A DNA stretch of 41,816 nucleotides from an uncultured Muribaculaceae bacterium (GCA_910577355.1 CAJTMY010000025.1:1-41816), one strand, 5' to 3'. Shown: positions 8,101-15,984, counted from the first letter of the stretch. The notes: generated by a model from the sequence alone, not told the origin. Made by a program: numbers and translations.

Positions 8101-9682
8101 AATCGTAGACAGCGGCAACCTTGTAGGATACGTTGATGACGCCGGTGGCGGGGGCATCCAGATCGAAAGAGGTTGTAGTGCCGGTGATACCGGTGCGGAC
8201 GGTTTTGCCTTCGTTGTCTGTGACGGTGTATGTGACGGCCTCGGGGTCGAGGTATCCGCCGTCTGATGCTGTTGTGACTGCGTCCCAGGAGAGTGTGGCG
8301 ATGTTGTCGTCCCATGCGAGTGTCACGTTTTCGGGAGCCGCAGGGCTGCCTTTGCCTATGTAGCAGGCCGCGCGGGCTTTCTTTGATTCGCCGTAGGAGT
8401 TGGACAGGATTGCGGCGAAATGTGTGATGCCGGATTTTTCGAGCGCTATTGTCTCGGTGAGTGTGGCGCCGGCGTCGCCGGAACCGGTCTTTATGGTCGC
8501 TCCGTCGGCAAGGATGGTGTAGTCGAAAGTCTCGCCGGTGGCATCCGAGCCGTCGTTGTGTGAGAGGGGCATTGAAAGTGTGATGATAACTTCCATGGCG
8601 CCTTTGTCGCACTTTGCTTCCAACCCGGGTGCCGCGGGCGCCGACGGATGAATTTCCTTGGCGGGGATATACAGTCCGAGCACCTGCTCGCCGTTGGGAA
8701 AGTCGAGTATTTTAGAGTATTCGCCGTCGGCAAGCGAGAATGAATGCAGGGCGGATGACATGCCGTAGTAGTCGTAGGTCGCCAACAGGAATCGTCCGTT
8801 GGCATCGTCCACGCAACCGCCGTGCTGGTTGCTTACCGACAGGTCTGAAGGAAGAATGGGGTCGGATGGATATTCGGTATAGTCGCCGGTAGTCTTGTCG
8901 ATCTTGACGAAGCGGCCGAATTCGGTGACTCCGTAGAACTGACCGTCTGCATCACATCCTACGGCGGCGAAATAGACGGGCAGTTCCTTGCGGACGACTG
9001 TCACCGACTTTGAGGTGTAGTCGATCTTTACCCAGTCGTAGCCGTTGAACTGGGCGTTGGAATTGCATGAATATACCTCGCCGGTGGTGGGATCTTCGGC
9101 CGAGCCGAACGAATACATGCTGAAGTCGGGCAGCACCTCGTCGTATAGGGTAGTCCAATCGGATGTGCTGAGAGCCACAAGATGGCAGTCTTTGGCGTAT
9201 CCGTAATTGTCGGTGGTGATGTATGCGCTGTAATATGTGCCGTTGCCGTCGTCGTATCCTTCGGCAAGCGGAGCTGTCGAGGCTCCCAATATCGAGAATT
9301 CCTCACCTTCGGCTGATGGTATGTTATATACGCCGTAGGCGGGATTCACACCCCATGCCGAGCTTGCGAGCACAGTGCCGCGGAGGCCGGTGGCCCGGGC
9401 GGCCTGCCGCATGGTGTGTGCGGCACTCATGGGCGTGCGCGATGCCGATTTGATCAAGTACGGTATACGCGGCATGCGGAGGCCGGGGAGGCCGTGATTG
9501 CCGGTCATGCCGGGTGCTGTCAGCCGCCGGGGCGTTGCACCGGATCCGTTTGCCGGGCGTTGTGTGGCGGCAATGCGCGATTCGCGTGGCGGCGCGGCAT
9601 CGGCGGCGGCCGGATGAGAGCATAAAGCTGTCATCGAGATGCATGCCATCCCGATAAATGCTGCTTTTTTTAGGATACTCAT
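5135..9682 (-). CDS. Large secreted multidomain protein with T9SS-type C-terminal sorting domain
   Basis: The 1515-residue product has a signal peptide (1 to about 28). Residues roughly 100-350 form repeated Gly/Tyr/Asp-rich segments that resemble a beta-propeller. From about 350 onward, fibronectin type III-like modules (LSWDAVTT, VRLSWPAVTTD, VIAWDAVSTG) alternate with three jelly-roll segments of choice-of-anchor-J/cleaved-adhesin type near 549-680, 907-1060 and 1207-1387 (DDWLISPP, DDWAISPL). The last 70 residues or so (SSADGRTIYMN ... LVSVNGTVRKLVVR) look like a T9SS type A sorting domain. It is therefore probably exported by the T9SS encoded at 25877-32770 and displayed or released. No catalytic domain is recognised; adhesion or binding is inferred. 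It is a single gene with its own promoter (9737-9782) and terminator (5072-5113). Confidence 0.85.
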   Translation of the reverse strand: MSILKKAAFIGMACISMTALCSHPAAADAAPPRESRIAATQRPANGSGATPRRLTAPGMTGNHGLPGLRMPRIPYLIKSASRTPMSAAHTMRQAARATGLRGTVLASSAWGVNPAYGVYNIPSAEGEEFSILGASTAPLAEGYDDGNGTYYSAYITTDNYGYAKDCHLVALSTSDWTTLYDEVLPDFSMYSFGSAEDPTTGEVYSCNSNAQFNGYDWVKIDYTSKSVTVVRKELPVYFAAVGCDADGQFYGVTEFGRFVKIDKTTGDYTEYPSDPILPSDLSVSNQHGGCVDDANGRFLLATYDYYGMSSALHSFSLADGEYSKILDFPNGEQVLGLYIPAKEIHPSAPAAPGLEAKCDKGAMEVIITLSMPLSHNDGSDATGETFDYTILADGATIKTGSGDAGATLTETIALEKSGITHFAAILSNSYGESKKARAACYIGKGSPAAPENVTLAWDDNIATLSWDAVTTASDGGYLDPEAVTYTVTDNEGKTVRTGITGTTTSFDLDAPATGVINVSYKVAAVYDSRRSAFTPSNAVMLGSYAVPVSMTFDDVTFNQHTVIDANNDGKSWMLNFGAAMISYNFSIPMDDWLISPPIALEARKTYPFKAMVRAFESYSPERIEVKAGMGNTVEAMTIEVVSPTVITEDGYDGIEISGQIVTDEAGNYNIGFHGISDPYMYNMYVMSYEIGSALSGESPAGVSDLKVIPGADGALNASVSFTTPAVNVSGGSLEGKLSVTVTRDGDTEIYRKDLEPATPVSFEDIVPEAGEYTYTVTCAKGTDISAPATATVYIGPRAAALVSAVNAFQTAPDKVRLSWPAVTTDIDGNPIQASDVSYDVYSVFLNSSGKLELGERISTESLTATSYDATVPQSSTQDYIYFAVKSMNRGIGSGDLTVGSTVFGDAYPAPHRISGKDDIQKYFFEGWTSDPYVKINIGSSANGVAAQDNDDSYILINTPYTDQKAYIATGRISLAGLDNPALIFWIYGFEFEAGDLNETTVSVICDGKETEVRKLTHTSLTANRWNRIEADLSEYAGKDIRVKLSISCKGVQYALYDNIYIGENIRHDLGISVGGPAKVQTGAEFSLNATIRNNGAVDAPAFSINLLRDGEIVDTRHIDTPLASEESLTEVFRQTLGVHDPAECIYTAEVVYTPDEVADNNTSAQAPVRRIPNNGPVVTNLKGEETSGGNVIAWDAVSTGIPVPVEITESFENAAAWEQEADGWLFVDADDSPVGGFSGFNIPGITPKTSKAAFFVWDASELQPDNRFAPHSGDRFIASLYRADYNASDDWAISPLLNEEEQTVSFFAKSYSGSYAEYIQILYTSGDAADLESYVAVPNIGGTVPDEWTEYTFTVPAGTKHFAVRSMAEGAYMLELDDFTFVKDEAFYGTLLGYNVYCDRNRLNDKPVKETTFTHVNPDAYHTYHVTAVYDSGESELSEPLNITRSSVEGPEADGISIRLEGRTLHITGTDGATVTLSSADGRTIYMNHGDCRIDLAPGICLVSVNGTVRKLVVR

Positions 9683-9736
9683 GTGTGATTAAGGTTTATA
9701 AGATTTATTCAAGGGTGTGCTTAGGACTTGATTTTG

Positions 9737-9782
9737 CAAAGATAATCGGGTGGGATTGCGGCTTCCAAATATTATTGGTTAA
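9737..9782 (-). promoter_or_regulatory. Promoter and upstream motif of the large secreted-protein gene
   Basis: On the minus strand a -7 box TATCTTTG (9737-9744) and a -33 TTG (9766-9768) are 21 bp apart, the Bacteroidota sigma pattern TTG/TAnnTTTG. The -33 element lies inside CCAATAATATTTGGAAG, which, with a preceding TTAA, matches the lipoprotein-serpin promoter at 20 of 21 positions. Confidence 0.7.
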
Positions 9783-9870
9783 AAAGAGTTAAAATAGTTA
9801 AGTTTGCTGAAATTAGAGCAAAATGCGCTTCCAGATGCGGGCGATGCTTGTCTGTGTGGTTGTCATAAGG

Positions 9871-9904
9871 CCGGCGACCGACACATTGCTGTGCCGGCCG
9901 CCGG
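9871..9904 (-). terminator. Hairpin terminator of the serpin operon
   Basis: CCGGCGACCGACACA pairs across TTGC with TGTGCCGGCCGCCGG; two A/C mismatches on the plus strand become G-U pairs in the minus-strand RNA. It starts about 25 bp past the serpin stop. No strong U run follows. It is nearly identical to 12105-12138. The rest of 9683-9928 holds the secreted-protein promoter and nothing else recognisable. Confidence 0.65.
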
Positions 9905-9928
9905 GGTTATGGTGTGGCGCTGTTTCGG

Positions 9929-11275
9929 TTATAGATTGCTTATGTGTCCCATCATCACGATGGCGCCGGTGGTGCGTTCGCGAATCAGATATACGAACGG
10001 GCGGTCGACGCGCATCTCGACTCTTTCGGGCTCGGGGTGTTCCTTTCCGTCGGATGTCGCAAGGCCTCCGGTAACAGCCGCAGCTTTGGCTCCTTCTTCA
10101 TCGACCTCGAATGCGCACGACTGACCTATGCCGATGGATTCGATAGGGAACATTCCGGTAATGCCCGTGGAGTTGAATGTAAGTTCATGTACCGGGAATC
10201 CCATATCGATAAGAATGTCGCTGAGGGCTATTCTGTTGTTAACGGATAATCTTGGCATTATAATGTTAACGATAACCATGTGGCCGGCCCCCAATAGCTG
10301 CTGATAAGTTTCATAATCGAGATTCTTCCAAAAATCTTTATTCGCAGGGTTAATCGGCATTATTATGTCGAACATGTAGGAATATCCGCCAAATGGTATC
10401 GACGTCATATGCAGCTCTTGTGTCTTTGAATATGGCATAAGGTTTTCCTGCCTCATCATCGGTATATTTGATGTTTTCAAAGAGCCAAAGAAGTTCTCGT
10501 TTTTGGTCTGTTTTACATCGAATTTATTGTCCCAATTACCTTGGAAGAACAGGGCATTGTACCACATCAAGTTACAGAAAGCCGGTATTTCATCAATTAC
10601 AGAATTGATCATACCGTTTGTATTGCGCGATGCCCATGCATTTATTTCATCGATTGTGGATGCCGAGTAGAAATTGCGCCGGTAGATTGATGTAGCGAAA
10701 TTATAGGCCATCTTCTTGCGGAAATCGTCGCTAATGGTGTAGAAGTCGCTATACCATATGGAGTTGGTCAATTTAAGATCAACCTCATTGGTAGGCGAAG
10801 GCAGGTATTGAAGTAGTCTGGTTATCAGGTTACTTAGTTCATCTATATTGTCGCTTCCGAGCAGCTTGGCGATTTCCTCGTTTTTGGGCGAGTCGAGGCT
10901 GTTTGCTATCAGCCCCAGGCACATGGTGGCGCTTACCGGCGAGAAACTGTAGTTTCCGTTATATTGTGGTATTACTTTTCCTGCGTTTGATGCAATCGCC
11001 TTATTGATGTCTAATGATACTTTATTTAAATTTTTGAGAGCTTCAATATCGGCATTTGATTTACGGAAGTAGCTTATGAATTCCAAAGGCGGAGCGTCTT
11101 CAGGAAATTCCGTTATTTCCGGTTCAGCGGGAGGCGCATCCGGCGTTTCGGGTTCTTTTTCAGATCCGGCATTAGGTTTGTCGACAGGTATGGGATCTTC
11201 GCCCCCTGTTTGAATTTCCGTGCAGCCTGCCATAAGCATTACGGATAAGATGGATGGTAATATGAAGGTACGCAT
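9929..11275 (-). CDS. Serpin-family protease inhibitor lipoprotein
   Basis: The 448-residue product has a lipoprotein signal with lipobox LMAGC, then a Pro/Glu-rich linker (about 25-65) and a full serpin fold: YSFSPVSATMCLGL near the start, an LTNSIW segment, the WYNALFFQGNW strand, a hinge EVDEEGAKAAAVTGG (about 387-401) and the closing DRPFVYLIRERTTGAIVMMG. The small residues of the hinge predict an inhibitory serpin that traps a serine or cysteine protease. The reactive loop seems several residues longer than in alpha-1-antitrypsin, so P1 cannot be placed with confidence. It is probably surface or periplasm anchored and could protect against host or competitor proteases. It is preceded 11 bp upstream by a 39-residue lipoprotein gene, apparently in one operon. 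Base composition is more AT-rich than in nifJ or the T9SS genes. Confidence 0.93.
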   Translation of the reverse strand: MRTFILPSILSVMLMAGCTEIQTGGEDPIPVDKPNAGSEKEPETPDAPPAEPEITEFPEDAPPLEFISYFRKSNADIEALKNLNKVSLDINKAIASNAGKVIPQYNGNYSFSPVSATMCLGLIANSLDSPKNEEIAKLLGSDNIDELSNLITRLLQYLPSPTNEVDLKLTNSIWYSDFYTISDDFRKKMAYNFATSIYRRNFYSASTIDEINAWASRNTNGMINSVIDEIPAFCNLMWYNALFFQGNWDNKFDVKQTKNENFFGSLKTSNIPMMRQENLMPYSKTQELHMTSIPFGGYSYMFDIIMPINPANKDFWKNLDYETYQQLLGAGHMVIVNIIMPRLSVNNRIALSDILIDMGFPVHELTFNSTGITGMFPIESIGIGQSCAFEVDEEGAKAAAVTGGLATSDGKEHPEPERVEMRVDRPFVYLIRERTTGAIVMMGHISNL

Positions 11276-11286
11276 ATATTCTGTTT

Positions 11287-11406
11287 TTATTCAACTACGA
11301 AGTATTTTACTTTTTGATACATGTCTCTTGAAGGAGGCGCCGGCGCCTCGTTTTGGCTACAGGCTCCTAACAGGAGCGGCACAATCATTAGTAGGAATTT
11401 TTTCAT
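11287..11406 (-). CDS. Tiny lipoprotein (39 residues) upstream of serpin
   Basis: An ATG at 11404-11406 opens a 39-codon frame: MKKF, a hydrophobic run, lipobox LLLGAC at about 12-16, then only some 23 residues (SQNEAPAPPSRDMYQ...) before TAA at 11287-11289. The combination of a Lys-rich start, a hydrophobic core and a well-placed lipobox Cys makes it a plausible real gene despite its size. It is 11 bp ahead of the serpin start, and the promoter at 11462-11508 lies about 55 bp before its ATG, so it is the first gene of the serpin transcript. Function unknown; it could be a leader whose translation couples to the serpin. I know no named family for it. Confidence 0.6.
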   Translation of the reverse strand: MKKFLLMIVPLLLGACSQNEAPAPPSRDMYQKVKYFVVE

Positions 11407-11461
11407 CGGAATAGTATTTAGTTGAATGGTGATTGGGAAGTGTTTATATTATTGATTTTTG

Positions 11462-11508
11462 CAAAGTTAAACACCGAGGGGGGGTGACTTCCAAATATTT
11501 TTGGTTAA
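11462..11508 (-). promoter_or_regulatory. Promoter and upstream motif of the lipoprotein-serpin operon
   Basis: Minus strand: -7 box TAACTTTG (11462-11469), -33 TTG (11492-11494), 22 bp apart. The upstream sequence CCAAAAATATTTGGAAG (with preceding TTAA) contains a dyad CCAAA-N4-TTTGG and is shared with the promoter at 9737-9782. Confidence 0.7.
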
Positions 11509-11700
11509 ATAATGTGAATAGTATTAATGAATACAATAATGTAACAAAATCTATCATATTAAAACTGTTTTTAGTATATTTGATTTGTTTGTCTAAAAAT
11601 AGATTAAATTACAAACTTTTTGAAAAAGGCGAACATGAGTATTGAGGCATGGCGATCGGTAAATCGGCGTACTCCGCACGCCATGGTTCTTGGGGTTTCT

Positions 11701-11738
11701 ACCCGGCACACCTCCGCTATGGCTGCGGTGTACCGGGT
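11701..11738. repeat. Short inverted repeat
   Basis: ACCCGGCACACC (11701-11712) faces GGTGTACCGGGT (11727-11738) with one mismatch; the loop holds another short GC-rich inverted match (CCGC/GCGG). Probably one of the intergenic hairpin repeats of this genome. Confidence 0.55.
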
Positions 11739-11885
11739 TACTATTAAATCGGCGTCCACGGACGCCCGGTCATGCGGACGGAGATGTCGGAGCGTGCCTT
11801 GCATTTTTTGGCTCGGTTACGCAGAAATCGACGGGCTGCGCATGGCCGTCCTTTTGCGGCAAGAGTGTGTCAAAATTCGCAAAAC

Positions 11886-11977
11886 CGGTAGGGACGCGAT
11901 TAATCGCGTCCGCGTCAGGACGGACAACGACTTGATTGGCATTGATTTTGGCGGACGCGATTAATCGCGTCCCTACC
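11886..11977. repeat. Inverted pair of 27-bp elements, each with a 20-bp palindrome
   Basis: The palindrome GGACGCGATTAATCGCGTCC occurs at 11891-11910 and 11953-11972. The flanks are inverted too, so 11886-11912 and 11951-11977 form a perfect 27-bp inverted repeat about 38 bp apart. No coding content lies between them. It looks like a non-autonomous intergenic repeat. Confidence 0.7.
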
Positions 11978-12104
11978 TCATGTTAAATTATGAAACACCC
12001 ACCTGCTTTCTGTTATATTGGTTTCAGTCCTGCCAAATGACCGGTAGTGATTGCGACATGTCACGACCGCCACATTGAATTATTGTAGGCTTGTATATAA
12101 GCAG

Positions 12105-12138
12105 CCGGCGGCCGACACATTGCTGTGCCGGCCGCCGG
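12105..12138 (-). terminator. Hairpin terminator of nifJ
   Basis: 15-bp stem (CCGGCGGCCGACACA / TGTGCCGGCCGCCGG) with loop TTGC, 20 bp past the nifJ stop. The single plus-strand A/C mismatch becomes G-U in the minus-strand RNA. U run weak. Third member of the hairpin family also seen at 5080-5113 and 9871-9904. Confidence 0.65.
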
Positions 12139-12157
12139 AATTATGGTGTGGTTGTGA

Positions 12158-15100
12158 TTACTTCACGTCGGGATCGACGCCCCACTGCTGGTGGGCGAGG
12201 CGGCGGTAGTTGTTGTAGCGCCACATGGCGTTGGCCTTGGCGGCGGCGAAGAGTTCGGCTGCCTCGGCGGGATACTGTTTCATCACCGAGGAGTAGCGTA
12301 CTTCGCCCTTGAGGAAGTCCTCGAACTTGTCCCAATCGGGCTCTTTGGAGTCGAGGGTGAACGGGTTCTTGCCTTCGAGCTCGAGGGCGGGGTTGTAGCG
12401 CCACAGGTGCCAGTAGCCGCACTCCACTGCGCGCTGCTCTTCGGCCTGGCTGTGTCCCATGCCTGCGCGGAGGCCGTGGTTGATACAGGGCGAGTAGGCG
12501 ATGATGAGCGAGGGCCCGTCGTATGCCTCGGCTTCGCGGATGGCCTTGAGGGTCTGGGCGTTGTCGGCTCCCATTGCTATCTGCGCGCAGTATACGTAGC
12601 CGTAGGTGGAGGCGATGAGGCCGAGGTCTTTCTTACGCACGCGCTTGCCTGCGGCGGCAAATTTGGCGATGGCGCCCACGGGTGTGGCCTTGGATGCCTG
12701 GCCGCCGGTGTTGGAGTATACCTCGGTATCGAGGACGATGACGTTGATGTTCTTGCCGGAGGCGAGCACGTGGTCGAGGCCGCCGAAGCCGATGTCGTAG
12801 GCGGCGCCGTCGCCGGCGATGATCCACTGGCTGCGTGCCATGATGTAGCCCTTGAGGTCGAGGAGGGCCTTGCAGTTGTCGCAGCCGCATGCCTCGCACA
12901 GGGGCACGATCTTCTCGGCTACCTCGCGGGTGGAGGCGGCGTTGTCGGGAGCGGCGAGCCACTGGGCGGCGAGTGCCTTGAGTTCATCGCCGCACTTGGG
13001 GCATTCGGTGATGGCCTTCATGATCTCGGCTACGCGGGCGCGCACTTTCTCTGTGGCTATCTTCATGCCGAGGCCGAATTCCGCGAAGTCCTCGAAGAGG
13101 GAGTTGGCCCATGCGGGGCCGAAGCCCTTGCTGTCGGTGCAGTAGGGGGTGGAGGGCACGGAGCCGGAGTAGATCGAGGAGCAGCCGGTGGCGTTGGCTA
13201 CCATCTCGTGGTCGCCGAAGAGCTGCGAGATGAGCTTGACGTAGGGAGTCTCGCCGCAGCCCGAGCATGCGCCAGAGAATTCAAACATCGGTGTGGCGAA
13301 CTGACTGTTCTTGACGTTGAGCTGAACGTCGACGAGGTGTGCCTTGGAGGATACCTTTTCGGAGCAGTAGTCCCATTCCTTCTGTACGTCGAGCTGAGTC
13401 TCGAGAGGCTTCATCTGCAGTGCCTTCACGCCCTTCTTGCCGGGGCATACATCCACGCAGTTGCCGCAGCCGAGGCAATCGAGCACGTCGACGGCCTGCA
13501 TGAAGCGCATGCCTGTGAATGTCTTGCCGATGGCGGGGATTGTGGCGTCCTCGGCGAAGGGTGCGGCGGCCATCTCGGCGGGGTCGAGCACGAAGGGGCG
13601 GATGGAGGCGTGGGGGCATACATATGCGCACTTGTTGCACTGTATGCAGTTTTCTTCGAGCCATTCGGGCACGAATGCTGCCACACCGCGCTTCTCATAG
13701 CGTGCGGTGCCCTGCTGCCATGTGCCGTCGGGGATTGCCTCGAAGTCGGATACTTTGAGCAGGTCGCCGTCCTGTGCGTTGATGGGGCGCACGATGTCGT
13801 TGATGAAGGCGGGATCGTTGTTGGGCTGTGCGGGATCGTCGGGGAGCTGTGCCCATGCGGGGTCGACGTCGAGGCGGTGGTATTCGCCGCCGCGGTCGAC
13901 TGCCGCGAAGTTCTTGTCCACAACGTCCTGGCCCTTCTTGCCGTAGCTCTTTACGATGAATTTCTTCATCTGCTCCACGGCGAGGTCGACGGGGATTACC
14001 TCGGTGATGCGGAAGAACGCGCTCTGGAGGATGGTGTTGGTGCGGTTGCCGAGACCGATCTCCTGGGCTATCTTTGTGGCGTTGATGTAGTATACGGTGA
14101 TATTGTGCTCGGCGAAGTAGCGTTTGACCTTGTTGGGGAGGTTGGCAGCGAGCTCGTCGCCTTCCCAGATGGTGTTGAGCAGGAATGTGCCGCCGTCGCG
14201 CAGGCCGCGTGTCACGTCGTACATGTGCAGGTATGCCTGCACGTGGCATGCCACGAAGTTGGGGGTGTTGACGAGATATGTGGAGCGGATGGGGGTGTCG
14301 CCGAAGCGCAGGTGCGAGCAGGTGAAGCCGCCCGACTTCTTGGAGTCGTAGGCGAAGTATGCCTGGCAGTATTTGTCGGTGTTGTCGCCGATTATCTTGA
14401 CGGAGTTCTTGTTGGCGCCCACGGTGCCGTCGGCTCCGAGGCCGTAGAACTTGGCCTCGAATGTGCCTTCGCCGCCGAGAGCCATCTCGGCCTTGGCGGG
14501 CAGTGAGGTGAATGTCACGTCGTCGATGATGCCGACGGTGAATTTGTCCTTGGGCATGGGGAGGGCGAGGTTCTCGAACACGCCGATGATCATGGCCGGA
14601 GTGGTGTCCTTGGAGGCGAGGCCGTAGCGGCCGCCCACGATGAGGGGGGCGTTCTCCTTGCCGTAGAATGCTTCCTTGACGTCGAGGTAGAGGGGCTCGC
14701 CGTTGGCGCCGGGTTCCTTGGTGCGGTCGAGCACGGCGATGCGCTTGCAGGTGGCGGGGATGGCTGCCATGAGGTGCTTCACCGAGAAGGGACGGTAGAG
14801 GTGCACGCTCACCAGGCCCACTTTCTCGCCCTGTGCGGTGAGGTGGTCGATGGCTTCCTGCGCGGCCTGTGTCACGGAGCCCATGGCGATGATGACGCGG
14901 TCGGCATCGGCTGCGCCGTAGTAGTTGAACAGGTGGTATTCGCGGCCTGTGATCTTGGATATCTCGGCCATGTAGTTCTCGACGATCTCGGGCACGGCCT
15001 CGTAGTGACGGTTGCAGGCCTCGCGGTGCTGGAAGAATACGTCGCCGTTCTCGGCCATGCCGCGGGCTACGGGAGCCTGCGGGGTGAGGGCGCGCGAGCG

Positions 15101-15715
15101 GAAGCGGGCGAGGGCTTCGCGGTCGAGCAGCGGCTCGAGGTCTTCCTGGTCGAGCTGTTCTATTTTCTGTATCTCGTGCGATGTGCGGAAACCGTCGAAG
15201 AAGTTGACGAAGGGCACACTCGACTTGATGGTGGAGAGGTGTGCGACACCGGCCAGATCCATAACCTCCTGTACGGAGCCTTCGGCGAGCATGGCGAAGC
15301 CGGTCTGGCGCACCGACATCACATCCTGGTGGTCGCCGAAGATCGACAGTGCGTGCGATGCCAGTGTGCGGGCCGACACGTGGAATACGGTGGGCAGCAG
15401 CTCGCCGGCGATCTTGTACATGTTGGGGATCATCAGCAGCAGACCCTGCGATGCGGTGTAGGTGGTGGTGAGGGCGCCGGCCTGAAGCGAGCCGTGCACG
15501 GCACCTGCGGCGCCGCCTTCCGACTGCATTTCCTGCACAAGCACGGTTTCACCGAAGATGTTTTTGCGACCTGCGGCAGACCATTCGTCCACATACTCGG
15601 CCATCGTCGACGACGGAGTGATGGGGTAGATGGCGGCCACTTCCGAGAACATATAGCTCACGTGGGCGGCGGCCTGGTTGCCATCGCAAGTCAAGAATTT
15701 CTTGTCCTTACTCAT
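12158..15715 (-). CDS. nifJ: Pyruvate:ferredoxin (flavodoxin) oxidoreductase
   Basis: The 1185-residue single-chain enzyme oxidises pyruvate with CoA to acetyl-CoA and CO2 and passes electrons to ferredoxin, a central step in anaerobic energy metabolism in the cytoplasm. Full family length. Visible features: N-terminal domain with ITPSSTMAEYVDEW; two ferredoxin-type 4Fe-4S motifs (CIQCNKCAYVCP at about 689, CLGCGNCVDVCPG at about 746); a CSGCGETPYV cluster ligand segment at about 814; thiamine diphosphate motif GDGAAYDIGFGG near 965, followed by EVYSNTGGQASKATP; and a late conserved Cys in AYSPCINHG. The start MSKDKKFLTCDGNQAAAHVSYMFSE is the usual one. It is a monocistronic gene with promoter 15770-15804 and a hairpin terminator. 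It would be carried along in the proposed 14-kb inversion. Confidence 0.98.
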   Translation of the reverse strand: MSKDKKFLTCDGNQAAAHVSYMFSEVAAIYPITPSSTMAEYVDEWSAAGRKNIFGETVLVQEMQSEGGAAGAVHGSLQAGALTTTYTASQGLLLMIPNMYKIAGELLPTVFHVSARTLASHALSIFGDHQDVMSVRQTGFAMLAEGSVQEVMDLAGVAHLSTIKSSVPFVNFFDGFRTSHEIQKIEQLDQEDLEPLLDREALARFRSRALTPQAPVARGMAENGDVFFQHREACNRHYEAVPEIVENYMAEISKITGREYHLFNYYGAADADRVIIAMGSVTQAAQEAIDHLTAQGEKVGLVSVHLYRPFSVKHLMAAIPATCKRIAVLDRTKEPGANGEPLYLDVKEAFYGKENAPLIVGGRYGLASKDTTPAMIIGVFENLALPMPKDKFTVGIIDDVTFTSLPAKAEMALGGEGTFEAKFYGLGADGTVGANKNSVKIIGDNTDKYCQAYFAYDSKKSGGFTCSHLRFGDTPIRSTYLVNTPNFVACHVQAYLHMYDVTRGLRDGGTFLLNTIWEGDELAANLPNKVKRYFAEHNITVYYINATKIAQEIGLGNRTNTILQSAFFRITEVIPVDLAVEQMKKFIVKSYGKKGQDVVDKNFAAVDRGGEYHRLDVDPAWAQLPDDPAQPNNDPAFINDIVRPINAQDGDLLKVSDFEAIPDGTWQQGTARYEKRGVAAFVPEWLEENCIQCNKCAYVCPHASIRPFVLDPAEMAAAPFAEDATIPAIGKTFTGMRFMQAVDVLDCLGCGNCVDVCPGKKGVKALQMKPLETQLDVQKEWDYCSEKVSSKAHLVDVQLNVKNSQFATPMFEFSGACSGCGETPYVKLISQLFGDHEMVANATGCSSIYSGSVPSTPYCTDSKGFGPAWANSLFEDFAEFGLGMKIATEKVRARVAEIMKAITECPKCGDELKALAAQWLAAPDNAASTREVAEKIVPLCEACGCDNCKALLDLKGYIMARSQWIIAGDGAAYDIGFGGLDHVLASGKNINVIVLDTEVYSNTGGQASKATPVGAIAKFAAAGKRVRKKDLGLIASTYGYVYCAQIAMGADNAQTLKAIREAEAYDGPSLIIAYSPCINHGLRAGMGHSQAEEQRAVECGYWHLWRYNPALELEGKNPFTLDSKEPDWDKFEDFLKGEVRYSSVMKQYPAEAAELFAAAKANAMWRYNNYRRLAHQQWGVDPDVK

Positions 15716-15769
15716 AGTTCAATATGTGTTTAATACGAATTTCGTTTTATGAGGATTTTTTACCGGCCA

Positions 15770-15804
15770 CAAAGTTACGAAAATTTAGCGAGGCTTGGGG
15801 TCAA
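15770..15804 (-). promoter_or_regulatory. Likely nifJ promoter
   Basis: Minus-strand TAACTTTG at 15770-15777 about 55 bp before the nifJ start. The nearest TTG (15802-15804) is 24 bp upstream, longer than usual, so the -33 assignment is uncertain. Confidence 0.5.
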
Positions 15805-15917
15805 AATTGTTTAAAAATAGAGGTATCGGCATTCGGTTTTATATAATAATTGTATATTGGCGCGTTTTTTATCCGTACGGTTGCGGCACATGTCGCAGCA
15901 AATTTTACGCGGGGGTA

Positions 15918-15948
15918 TTGCATATATAATATATGTGTAGTAACTTTG
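15918..15948 (+). promoter_or_regulatory. Promoter of the endonuclease gene
   Basis: TTG at 15918-15920, 20-bp spacer, TAACTTTG at 15941-15948, about 36 bp before the ATG at 15985. Divergent from the nifJ promoter. Confidence 0.7.
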
Positions 15949-15984
15949 ATGCCCCGTTTTTAGAAATATACAAAAACCGATCAT

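Larger units (their letters stand above)
11509..12104. other. Gene-free intergenic stretch with palindromes
   Basis: AT-rich up to about 11620, then GC-rich palindromic DNA. Reading frames here (up to 114 codons) run through the palindromes and show no signal peptide, domain or family resemblance, so I see no gene. Recognisable content is the two palindromic repeats listed separately. Confidence 0.6.

Noticed and set aside
11620..11964. A 114-codon frame in the intergenic region
   Set aside because: It reads through palindromic repeats and matches nothing recognisable; opposite-strand frames are equally long.
12191..14506. A 771-codon open frame on the plus strand opposite nifJ
   Set aside because: It is a shadow of the GC-rich, codon-biased nifJ gene; its translation is low complexity with no domain.
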